From the NCBI RefSeq assembly GCF_900167005.1, contig NZ_FUXW01000007.1, positions 24,456-88,455 of the forward strand: DNA of 64,000 bases, read 5' to 3'. The position numbers and the translations under genes were made by a program. A model generated the notes under the pieces. It worked only from the letters and a program-made list of their open reading frames with translations. It searched no databases and was not told the origin of the DNA. Positions 50,565 through 58,364 of this stretch are shown piece by piece; within the stretch, counting starts at the first letter, position 1, and the number at the start of each line of letters is the position of its first letter. This DNA comes from Butyricicoccus pullicaecorum DSM 23266. Its GTDB lineage: Bacteria > Bacillota > Clostridia > Oscillospirales > Butyricicoccaceae.

Positions 50565-51572
50565 ATGCAAATACGCAATAAATGGCTTGCACGCAGCTGT
50601 GCGGCCGCTCTGGTGCTGGCCTTGTCGGTGGGTACGGCACTTGCTGCACAGAGCTTGATTCCGGTCGGACGCGCGGCGGGTATCAAACTGCATGCCGACG
50701 GTGTCATGATCGCGTCTCTTGATCCGGTTACGACCGCGGTTGGACAGGTCAGTCCGGCTGAGGCGGCTGGATTGCAGCCGGGTGACGTGATCCTGACCGC
50801 AAACGGTCAATCGGTAGACACCAATGACGCTTTACAGGAGATCATTGAAGGCGCAGAAGGCCAAGCGATCACGCTGCATGTGCGGCGAGATGGTGAGGAG
50901 CTGGATGTGTCAGTGACTCCGGTGCAGGACACCAGCGGTCATGATCGGTTGGGCGTGATGATTCGTGACGGTATGGCCGGTATCGGAACAATCACCTACG
51001 TTGATCCGGAAACTGGAGCCTATGGTTCGCTGGGACACGGCATCTGTGACGGTGAGAGCGGTGTGCTCGTTCCGCTTGCAGAGGGTAGTCTGATGGAGGC
51101 TTCGGTTGCAGGCGTGCAGAAGGGTGCATCTGGCGCACCGGGTGCACTGCAAGGTGAATTTAACTTGCAGGAAGACATGGGAACGGTCGAGAAAAATACG
51201 GATACCGGTATTTTTGGCGTGCTGACCGATGACAGCTATTATGACGATCTGGATACGCTGCCCATCGCGGACGCACAGGAAGGTACCTGTGAGATCTGGT
51301 CGAATGTTGAGGGTGAGACGGTCGGACATTATACCGCTGAGATTACCAAACTCTATGGCGAAGGCGGTGAGAATGACCGGTCTATGGTCATCCATGTCAC
51401 CGACCGGAAACTGATCGAAAAGACCGGTGGTATCGTGCAGGGAATGAGCGGCAGCCCGGTGATTCAGGACGGCAAGCTAGTGGGTGCGGTCACCCATGTT
51501 TTGGTGAACGATCCCACAAGGGGATATGCTGTCGAAATTGAGAAAATGCTGGAAGCACAGACTGCGGCATAA
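50565..51572 (+). CDS. spoIVB: SpoIVB peptidase
   Basis: 335 residues. Signal/anchor helix 8-28, PDZ domain ~50-120 (PAEAAGLQPGDVIL), and an S55 serine-peptidase domain with H158 in GSLGHGICD and S295 in QGMSGSPVIQDGK. SpoIVB is secreted from the forespore into the intermembrane space, where it triggers pro-sigma-K processing by SpoIVFB. Next to spo0A, its classic neighbour. GAGGAGG precedes the ATG. Confidence 0.95.
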   Translation: MQIRNKWLARSCAAALVLALSVGTALAAQSLIPVGRAAGIKLHADGVMIASLDPVTTAVGQVSPAEAAGLQPGDVILTANGQSVDTNDALQEIIEGAEGQAITLHVRRDGEELDVSVTPVQDTSGHDRLGVMIRDGMAGIGTITYVDPETGAYGSLGHGICDGESGVLVPLAEGSLMEASVAGVQKGASGAPGALQGEFNLQEDMGTVEKNTDTGIFGVLTDDSYYDDLDTLPIADAQEGTCEIWSNVEGETVGHYTAEITKLYGEGGENDRSMVIHVTDRKLIEKTGGIVQGMSGSPVIQDGKLVGAVTHVLVNDPTRGYAVEIEKMLEAQTAA

Positions 51573-51703
51573 GGCTGGAAGCTGGAAAGCGTGGGAGCGG
51601 GATTCCCGCGCTTTCCGCCATTTCCAGACACGGACATAGACTATGAAGAACCCGGTAAGATCGGGGAAGACCTTGGTGAACCCAGTCGATGACAGACGGG
51701 AAA

Positions 51704-51720
51704 TGTCGAATTTTGTCGAA
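51704..51720 (+). promoter_or_regulatory. Tandem 0A boxes upstream of spo0A
   Basis: Two perfect TGTCGAA heptamers (51704-51710 and 51714-51720) spaced exactly 10 bp apart, i.e. on the same helical face. They lie about 40 bp before the -35 of spo0A and should bind a Spo0A dimer. Confidence 0.8.
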
Positions 51721-51760
51721 CACAGTCGCACGAAATCTGGCCGAAAACACGCAAAATCCA

Positions 51761-51789
51761 TTGTGCGAGCTGGAAAAATATGGTAAATT
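51761..51789 (+). promoter_or_regulatory. Promoter of spo0A
   Basis: TTGTGC (51761-51766), 17-bp spacer, TAAATT (51784-51789). Sigma-A-like with weak -35, as expected for an activated promoter. A sigma-H promoter was not identified. Confidence 0.5.
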
Positions 51790-51860
51790 AAGGAAGCCGC
51801 ACGAAAGCAACCACAGAACAGAACAACGGCAGTCAGAACAAAAAATTTGTCAGGAAGGCA

Positions 51861-52640
51861 GTGAGTGACAACATGGAACGGAACATTCGAGTAGTAATCG
51901 CAGATGGAGACCAGGAATTCCGCACAGCGCTCTCGGGCGCCTTGCAGGCGGAGGATGGAATTGAGGTCGTCGGAACGGCGGCGAGTGGTACTGGCGCATT
52001 GGAGCAGGTGCGTGAGCTGGCACCCGACCTGCTGCTGACCGACCTGATGCTGCCCGAGCTGGATGGACTGAGCCTGCTGCATCGCATCGTGGACAATGGA
52101 TACAAGGTCGGGGTATTCGTCATCTCGGCATTTGCCAGCGATATGGCAGCGGCAGAGTGCAGTGCGTTGGGCGTCAGCCATTTTCTGCGCAAGCCGGTAG
52201 GCCCGGAAGTGCTGGCAGGACGCATTCGCCAGTGGGGCATGTCCCGACAGACCGCATGCGTGCGCGAGCCCGAAATGCCGGCTGAGCTGGATTTGGAACT
52301 GCGCGTGACCGAAGTTATCCATCAGGTTGGCGTACCGGCACACATCAAGGGCTATCAGTATCTGCGTGAGGCGATCATCATGGCCATCCGCGATATGGAA
52401 TCGGTTGGTGCAATCACCAAGATCATGTATCCGGGCATCGCAAAGAAATTCCATACCACAGCATCCCGCGTCGAGCGTGCTATTCGCCACGCGATTGAAG
52501 TTGCCTGGGATCGCGGAGATATCGAAACTTTGCAGTCGTATTTCGGCTATACGGTATCGGGCGTTAAGGGCAAGCCGACCAATTCCGAATTTATCTCGAT
52601 GATTGCAGATCGTCTGAGACTGCAAATGCGCAGAGGTTAA
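51861..52640 (+). CDS. spo0A: Sporulation master regulator Spo0A
   Basis: 259 residues from a GTG (51861) after AGGAAGG; an ATG at 51873 is the alternative. Receiver domain 1-~125 with phosphoacceptor D61 in [12 protein letters not shown] and K near 114 in FLRKPVG. Effector domain ~150-259 with the DNA-contact helix [22 protein letters not shown]. Controls entry into sporulation. Preceded by spoIVB and by its own 0A boxes. Confidence 0.96.
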   Translation: MSDNMERNIRVVIADGDQEFRTALSGALQAEDGIEVVGTAASGTGALEQVRELAPDLLLTDLMLPELDGLSLLHRIVDNGYKVGVFVISAFASDMAAAECSALGVSHFLRKPVGPEVLAGRIRQWGMSRQTACVREPEMPAELDLELRVTEVIHQVGVPAHIKGYQYLREAIIMAIRDMESVGAITKIMYPGIAKKFHTTASRVERAIRHAIEVAWDRGDIETLQSYFGYTVSGVKGKPTNSEFISMIADRLRLQMRRG

Positions 52641-52841
52641 ATCTCGCACGAGAGTTATCTCGCAAACGGCATTTTGAAAACATCTTCTATCTGAATGAGG
52701 GCAAGATCGGAAAAAATCGTGCGTTATCGGTATCATTTGCAAAACAGTGATAAAAGCTTGTCATAGTGAATCAATCCCTGAAACACGCAATGGATGACCG
52801 AAAATAAGCCTGCAAACTTTTTCGATCATTGCCAATCAATT
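52641..52841. other. Non-coding stretch after spo0A
   Basis: No gene with a ribosome site, no RNA family and no strong repeat is recognisable in this moderately AT-rich stretch. A terminator follows it. Confidence 0.4.
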
Positions 52842-52889
52842 CCTCGGTTTATTGGTTTCGAAAGAACGAATAAATCGAGGTGTTTTTTT
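52842..52889 (+). terminator. Terminator downstream of spo0A
   Basis: CCTCGGTTTATT/AATAAATCGAGG (52842-52853 with 52869-52880, one G-T pair), then TGTTTTTTT. Confidence 0.75.
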
Positions 52890-52999
52890 ATCTTTTTGTA
52901 GAATGTGAAATCGATATCATGTAAGATATTTTGCATCAAAAAAAGACGGAAATTCACGCTTTTCCCGTTCTGCCTCTGGTAATGATACTGTTTTTGCCG

Positions 53000-53005
53000 T
53001 ATAAT
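53000..53005 (+). promoter_or_regulatory. -10 box before polA
   Basis: Perfect TATAAT with only a weak -35 (TGGTAA at 52977-52982), 67 bp before the polA start. Confidence 0.45.
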
Positions 53006-53072
53006 AAAACCAATAGCAAAAAATTCGGACATGCGGCAGCTGTATGCGGCCGCAGGAATGATGAGGTTAACG

Positions 53073-55703
53073 ATGAAATTCATGGTGATTGACGGCAACA
53101 GCATCTTAAACCGTGCGTTTTACGGCGTACGGCTGCTGACCAACCACGACGGCTTACCCACGAACGCTATTTACGGCTTTTTGTCGACTCTGTTCCGCTT
53201 ACAGGATGAATATACCCCCGATCGCACGATCGTATGCTTTGACGTGAAGGAGAAAACCTTCCGTCACCAGAAGTTTGACTCTTACAAGGCGACCCGAAAG
53301 GGCATGCCGGACGAGCTCGCGGCGCAGCTGCCGGTCATGAAGGAAGTGCTGGACGCGCTGGGCATTATCCGCTGTGAGAAGGGCGGATATGAGGCTGATG
53401 ACCTGATTGGTACGATCAGCCGCAAGGCGGAAGAGCAGGGAGACGATTGCCTGATCGTGACCGGTGACCGCGACAGCTTGCAGCTGGTGAGTGCACATAC
53501 GACGGTGCATCTGGTATCGTCTAAGGGTGGACAGGATACCAGTCGAGATATCACGCCTGAGGCGTTCCGAGAAGAGTACGGTTTTGATCCCATTCGCTTG
53601 ATCGATCTCAAGGCGCTGATGGGAGATAGCTCGGATAATATTTCGGGCGTACCGGGTATCGGAGAAAAAACGGCAATGAATCTGCTGCACACCTTTGGCA
53701 GCTTGGACGAAGTATATCGCCATCTGGATGCACCGGAAATCAAAAAGGGTCTGCGGGACAAACTGACGAACGGCGAGCAGGCCGCACGGGACAGCTATTG
53801 GCTGGCAACGATCGAGCGGGATGCACCGCTGCCGATCGACATGCAGGCGCTGCCCGATGTGCAGATGGACCGCGATGCGCTGTATGATCTGCTGACCCGT
53901 CTGGAATTTAAGTCTTTCTTGACGCGTTTGGGACTGAGCAAGACCGAAGCACCGGCACCGACCGCAGCGGAGCGCAAGCGCGTAGAGCTGACCGACTTGG
54001 AAAGCGCACAGAAGCAGCTGGATGCACTGACCGAGCTTTCGGCTGTACCGCTGTTTGCCGCACCCGGACTGCGTGCATTTGCGCTGCTTGCACAGGATAC
54101 GGTGTATTTACTGTCGTTGGACAGCTTTTCAGTAACAGATTGGGACACCGTGACCGCACGTCTGTTTGCCGGAGAGATCAAGCTTGTCATGCACGATGCC
54201 AAGCCGACCTATGTCGAGCTGCTCGAAGCAGGACTGGCGGCGCAGGGCGTGCTGTTTGACACCAGCATTGCGGCTTATCTGCTCGATCCCACGGCATCGG
54301 CTTACGACCTCGAGCGTGTTGCGCTGTCCTATCTCAACCGCGAACTGCCCAAGGTCGACCTGACCGCAGAGGACGCATTTTCGCCGCTCGGCGGACGGGA
54401 CAGCGCGCTTGCCGCGATGACTGCCAATGTGGAAGCGATTGCAGATATTTACGCGGAGGCATCCGCACGACTGGAAGAGCAGGGCATGCACAAGCTGTTC
54501 TTCGAGATGGAGATGCCGCTTATGACCGTGTTGGCTGAGATGCAGCAGGCAGGCTGCAAGGCCGATGCCGACCAGCTGTGCGCCTTTGGTGAGCAGCTAG
54601 ACACGCGCATTGCTGCACTGACCGCGCAGATCTATGAGGCTGCCGGACATGAATTTAACATTCAGTCGTCCAAACAGCTCGGCGTTGTGCTGTTTGAAGA
54701 ATTGGGACTGCCGTACAAGAAAAAGACCAAGACCGGTTACTCGACCAGTGCTGAGGTGCTGGAATCGCTGGCTGGCTATCATCCGATGATTGCCGACGTG
54801 CTGGAATACCGTCAGCTGACCAAACTCAAGAGCACCTATATAGACGGACTTTTGAAGGTCATTGCACCCGATGGCCGTATCCATTCGCACTTCCAGCAGA
54901 CGGTCACTGCAACCGGCCGTCTGTCGTCGGTCGATCCCAATTTGCAGAATATCCCGGTGCGTACCGAGCTCGGACGCGAGCTGCGCCGCATGTTTGTCGC
55001 GGAGCAGGGACGGGTTCTGGTCGATGCCGACTATTCGCAGATCGAGCTGCGCGTGCTGGCACATGTCGCAGACGATGACGCGATGATCGAGGCTTTCCGC
55101 GGTGGTCAGGATATCCATGCAACCACGGCTTCCAAGGTCTACGGCGTACCGGTGGAAGAGGTGACTCCGCAGATGCGTTCGAGCTGTAAGGCGGTCAACT
55201 TCGGTATCGTCTACGGTATTTCGGACTTTTCGCTTGCACAGGATATCGGTGTGACTCGTAAGGAGGCAGCAGCTTTCATTCAGAGTTATTTGGACACCTA
55301 TCCGGGCGTGCATCATTATATGGAATCCATCAAGCAGAGTGCACGGGAGAACGGTTATGTCGAGACGTTGTTTGGTCGCAGACGCGCGCTGCCTGAGCTG
55401 AACTCCAAGAACTTCAATCTGCGTTCGTTCGGTGAGCGTGCTGCAATGAATACACCCATTCAGGGCACGGCGGCTGATATCATCAAGATCGCCATGCTGC
55501 GCGTGCGTGACCGACTCAAGGCCGAGGGCTTTGAAGCGCGCCTGATTTTGCAGGTACACGACGAACTGATTCTGGAAGCACCCGAGCACGAAGCCGAGCG
55601 CGCGGCAGCCCTGCTGCGCGAAGAGATGGAGCATGCAGCCGAATTGCGTGTGCCGCTCGTGGCTGAGGCCAAGATTGGACACAGCTGGTACGAAACCAAG
55701 TAA
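53073..55703 (+). CDS. polA: DNA polymerase I
   Basis: 876 residues from the ATG at 53073 (GAGG 6 bp upstream); an earlier in-frame ATG at 53031 has no ribosome site. 5'-3' exonuclease domain 1-~290 (VIDGNSILNRAF, GYEADDLIGT, SDNISGVPGIGEKTA). A central 3'-5' exonuclease-like domain (~310-480) lacks the DxE metal residues, so it should not proofread. Polymerase domain to the end: DADYSQIELRVLAHVADD, KAVNFGIVYGIS and ILQVHDELILE. Acts in lagging-strand processing and repair. Confidence 0.95.
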   Translation: MKFMVIDGNSILNRAFYGVRLLTNHDGLPTNAIYGFLSTLFRLQDEYTPDRTIVCFDVKEKTFRHQKFDSYKATRKGMPDELAAQLPVMKEVLDALGIIRCEKGGYEADDLIGTISRKAEEQGDDCLIVTGDRDSLQLVSAHTTVHLVSSKGGQDTSRDITPEAFREEYGFDPIRLIDLKALMGDSSDNISGVPGIGEKTAMNLLHTFGSLDEVYRHLDAPEIKKGLRDKLTNGEQAARDSYWLATIERDAPLPIDMQALPDVQMDRDALYDLLTRLEFKSFLTRLGLSKTEAPAPTAAERKRVELTDLESAQKQLDALTELSAVPLFAAPGLRAFALLAQDTVYLLSLDSFSVTDWDTVTARLFAGEIKLVMHDAKPTYVELLEAGLAAQGVLFDTSIAAYLLDPTASAYDLERVALSYLNRELPKVDLTAEDAFSPLGGRDSALAAMTANVEAIADIYAEASARLEEQGMHKLFFEMEMPLMTVLAEMQQAGCKADADQLCAFGEQLDTRIAALTAQIYEAAGHEFNIQSSKQLGVVLFEELGLPYKKKTKTGYSTSAEVLESLAGYHPMIADVLEYRQLTKLKSTYIDGLLKVIAPDGRIHSHFQQTVTATGRLSSVDPNLQNIPVRTELGRELRRMFVAEQGRVLVDADYSQIELRVLAHVADDDAMIEAFRGGQDIHATTASKVYGVPVEEVTPQMRSSCKAVNFGIVYGISDFSLAQDIGVTRKEAAAFIQSYLDTYPGVHHYMESIKQSARENGYVETLFGRRRALPELNSKNFNLRSFGERAAMNTPIQGTAADIIKIAMLRVRDRLKAEGFEARLILQVHDELILEAPEHEAERAAALLREEMEHAAELRVPLVAEAKIGHSWYETK

Positions 55704-55709
55704 AAGAGC

Positions 55710-55740
55710 AAGACCATCCGGCAGCGGGTGGTCTTTTTTT
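55710..55740 (+). terminator. Terminator after polA
   Basis: AAGACCATCCG/CGGGTGGTCTT (55710-55720 with 55725-55735, one G-T pair) followed by Ts. Confidence 0.85.
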
Positions 55741-55934
55741 ATCTGTACATGGTCAGGACGGACGGATTTTTGGGAATGGTCATAGAAAAATAGAGCGTTC
55801 TGTGGTATAATCAATACGTTCATCATGGGGACGTATACCGATTTGGCGGTATCACCTCAAAACGGATGATTCAGCCGAACATCCGGAAAATGGATATGAT
55901 CGGCTGTCTGGAAAGATTCGAGGAATATCGTATT

Positions 55935-56375
55935 ATGGATCAGATCATTTTTGTATGTACCGGAAATACCTGCCGCAGTCCGATGGCAGAGGGTTTGTTC
56001 CGTGCGCTGGACGGTGAGGCGCGCACTGGCTTGACCGCGCAGTCGGCTGGTTTGTTTGCACATGATGGCCTGCCGGCCTCGGAAAATGCAGTCAAGGCAG
56101 CGGCTGAGCTGGGCGCAGACCTGTCCCAGCATCACGCCCGTCAGCTGACCCCGGAGATGGCCAAGGAAGCCAAGTATCTGGTGTGCATGACGGCTGCGCA
56201 CTACGACCGGCTGGTCGAAGCGCTGCCGTGGGCGGAGGATAAGGTGTTCACCCTGTCGCCGGTCGATGTTGCCGACCCCTTCGGCGGTGACCTTGCCACC
56301 TATCGTGCGTGCGCGGCGCAGCTCAAGGATGCAGTCGGTGCGCTGATCGGAAATTTGGAGAAAGGACGCGCATGA
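55935..56375 (+). CDS. Low molecular weight protein-tyrosine phosphatase
   Basis: 146 residues from the ATG at 55935 (GAGGA upstream). Phosphate loop C8-TGNTC-R14 in FVCTGNTCRSPMAEGLF. The general acid is the Asp in VADPFGG near 112. It may instead act on phospho-arginine (YwlE type): the T in CTGNTCRSP matches the arginine phosphatase signature in Firmicutes. Overlaps rimI by 4 bp. Confidence 0.88.
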   Translation: MDQIIFVCTGNTCRSPMAEGLFRALDGEARTGLTAQSAGLFAHDGLPASENAVKAAAELGADLSQHHARQLTPEMAKEAKYLVCMTAAHYDRLVEALPWAEDKVFTLSPVDVADPFGGDLATYRACAAQLKDAVGALIGNLEKGRA

Positions 56376-56824
56376 GTCAGATTCAGATTGTTCCGATGGA
56401 CGAGCGACATTTGCCTGCACTGGCCGAGATCGAGCGGGCGTGTTTTCATGCACCGTGGAGCGAGAATGCACTGCGGGAAGAACTTGGAAAAGGTCTGTTT
56501 CTGGTCGCAGAGGATGAAAACCAGACCGTGTGCGGCTATGTCGGCTGTCAGACCGTGCTCGACGAGGGCTACATTACAAATGTCGCGGTCTCGCATGATT
56601 TTCGCCGTCAGGGCATTGGCCGTCTGCTCATCCAGACCCTGACCGAGCGGGCGCAGCAGGCACAGCTTGCGTTTGTGACGCTCGAAGTGCGTGCGTCCAA
56701 CGATCCGGCCATCGCGCTGTACACGGCAGCCGGATATGAACCGGTTGGACGGCGCAAAAATTTTTACCGCGCACCCACAGAAGACGCGATTTTGATGACG
56801 TTACAACTGCGTGATGCAACGTGA
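56372..56824 (+). CDS. rimI: Ribosomal protein S18 alanine N-acetyltransferase
   Basis: 150 residues from the ATG that overlaps the phosphatase stop. GNAT motifs: YITNVAVSHDFRRQGIGRLLIQTL near 65-88 and LEVRASNDPAIALYTAAGYE near 103-122, typical of RimI. Located one gene upstream of tsaD, the usual neighbour; tsaB and tsaE are not in the window. Confidence 0.9.
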   Translation: MSQIQIVPMDERHLPALAEIERACFHAPWSENALREELGKGLFLVAEDENQTVCGYVGCQTVLDEGYITNVAVSHDFRRQGIGRLLIQTLTERAQQAQLAFVTLEVRASNDPAIALYTAAGYEPVGRRKNFYRAPTEDAILMTLQLRDAT

Positions 56825-56839
56825 AAGGGGAAGAGGATC

Positions 56840-57073
56840 ATGTTGTTTGACAAGCGCGAAGTGTTTGTAAGTTATTCCGAGCGTGATCTGTACCAAATGC
56901 AGCATGCACTCGAGCAGGCGGGCATTGACTATGTGATCCGGCAAAAGGATATTCGACCGCATGGCGGTGCGCGCATGCGCTGGGGCGGCAATCAGGATGC
57001 CGCGATTGAGTACCGCATTCTGGTAGACAAAAAGGATGAGGAGCAGGCGCGCCATGTGATTGGACGGTGCTGA
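56840..57073 (+). CDS. Small conserved protein, DUF2007-like
   Basis: 77 residues with a likely beta-alpha-beta fold: EVFVSYSERDLYQMQHALEQAGIDYVIRQKD and RILVDKKDEEQARHVI. This resembles the DUF2007 putative signal-transducing fold, but the match is by eye only. AAAGGGGAAGAGG precedes the ATG. It sits between rimI and tsaD and shares their transcript. Confidence 0.65.
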   Translation: MLFDKREVFVSYSERDLYQMQHALEQAGIDYVIRQKDIRPHGGARMRWGGNQDAAIEYRILVDKKDEEQARHVIGRC

Positions 57074-57103
57074 TCGTCCGCATACCAAACTAGAGGAGAC
57101 TGT

Positions 57104-58132
57104 ATGAAGATTTTAGCAATCGAGTCCTCCTGCGATGAGACCGCGGCAGCGGTCATCGAGGACGGACGCAAGATTTTATCCAATATCATTGACTCGCAGG
57201 TCGAGACACACGCGCTGTACGGCGGTGTCGTACCCGAGATCGCTTCGCGCCGTCACATGGAAGCGGTCGTGCGCGTGACCGAATGTGCACTGGAACAGGC
57301 AGGCATGCAGGCGGACGAGGTGGACGCGGTCGCTGCGACCTGCGCACCGGGACTCATCGGCGCAGTGCTGGTCGGTGCAAACTTCGGCAAATCGCTGGCG
57401 TTCTCGCTGGGCAAACCGTTTATTCCTGTACACCACATCCGCGGACACATCGCGGCCAATTATCTGGAATTTCCCGACCTGAAGCCGCCCTTTTTGACGC
57501 TTGTGGCCTCGGGTGGTCACTCGCTGATCGTGCTGGTGCGCGATTACACCGACTTTGAGATTTTGGGCGGTACCAGAGACGACGCAGCGGGCGAGGCGTT
57601 CGACAAGGTTGCGCGTGTACTGGGTGTCGGCTATCCGGGCGGCCCCAAGATCGACAAGATGGCAGTCGGTGGTGACCCGAATGCATACAAGCTGCCGGTC
57701 AGCCATGTCAAGGACGCGCCGATGGACTTTTCGTTCTCGGGACTCAAGACCGCAGTCATCAACCTTGCGCACAACGCCGAGCAGAAGGGCGAGACCATCG
57801 ACAAATCCGGTCTGGCGGCTTCGTTCTGTCGTGCGGTTGTCGATACCCTGGTGCCCAGACTGGCGCATGCGATCGACGAGACTGGCGTGAAGGACGTCGT
57901 TTGTGCAGGCGGTGTTGCGGCGAACTCCTGGCTGCGTCAGGCACTGACCGACATGGCAAAAAGCAAGCGCGTGCAGCTGTATCTGCCGCCGCTCTCGCTG
58001 TGCGGTGACAATGCGGCGATGATCGGTGCGCAGGCGTATTACGAGTTTTTGGCAGGTCATCTGGGCACGACGGCACAGAATGCCTTTGCAACCGCTGAGA
58101 TCAGCGAAGAGGTCTGTCGAAAAATCCGCTGA
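57104..58132 (+). CDS. tsaD: tRNA N6-adenosine threonylcarbamoyltransferase
   Basis: 342 residues. ILAIESSCDETAAAVI at the start, metal ligands H111 and H115 in PVHHIRGHIAANY, and the ATPase-fold motif CAGGVAANSWLR near 270. TsaD transfers the threonylcarbamoyl group to A37 of ANN-reading tRNAs. GAGGAG precedes the ATG. Confidence 0.96.
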   Translation: MKILAIESSCDETAAAVIEDGRKILSNIIDSQVETHALYGGVVPEIASRRHMEAVVRVTECALEQAGMQADEVDAVAATCAPGLIGAVLVGANFGKSLAFSLGKPFIPVHHIRGHIAANYLEFPDLKPPFLTLVASGGHSLIVLVRDYTDFEILGGTRDDAAGEAFDKVARVLGVGYPGGPKIDKMAVGGDPNAYKLPVSHVKDAPMDFSFSGLKTAVINLAHNAEQKGETIDKSGLAASFCRAVVDTLVPRLAHAIDETGVKDVVCAGGVAANSWLRQALTDMAKSKRVQLYLPPLSLCGDNAAMIGAQAYYEFLAGHLGTTAQNAFATAEISEEVCRKIR

Positions 58133-58171
58133 GGCGGCAAAATATTTCTGGTAAATTGTGCTGAAATGCGG

Positions 58172-58177
58172 TACAAT
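58172..58177 (+). promoter_or_regulatory. -10 box of the acn operon
   Basis: TACAAT with a weak -35 (TGGTAA at 58149-58154). It implies a leader of about 180 nt before the aconitase ATG. Confidence 0.45.
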
Positions 58178-58192
58178 AATAAAAGGTTTTGC

Positions 58193-58336
58193 GCTTTGTG
58201 ACAAAGCCTCATTTGATAAAAACGATTTGGGCACGGAGAAAACCGGTGTTTTCTTCGTGGAGAAGGCTGTGGAAGCCGCCATTTTGCTGCGTTTTCGGAA
58301 AAACGCAGGGCACGGTATGTCTGACACCCGTGTCAG
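58193..58336 (+). promoter_or_regulatory. Structured acn leader with four hairpins
   Basis: Four hairpins in order: GCTTTGT-G-ACAAAGC (58193-58207, perfect palindrome); a 12-bp stem with CGGT loop (58232-58259, one G-T pair); a 9-bp stem CTGCGTTTT/AAAACGCAG with CGGA loop (58287-58308); and CTGACA-CCCG-TGTCAG (58321-58336). None has a T-run. They end just before the aconitase ribosome site (AAGGAG). Confidence 0.55.
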
Positions 58337-58364
58337 GGACAAAAACAAGGAGCGATTTGATATC

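Noticed and set aside
58115..58121. 0A-box heptamer upstream of acn
   Set aside because: A single TGTCGAA within the tsaD coding region; a heptamer is expected several times by chance in this window.
58158..58364. N-terminal extension of aconitase
   Set aside because: The open frame continues but overlaps the -10 box and the hairpins, lacks aconitase similarity, and AAGGAG precedes the ATG at 58365.
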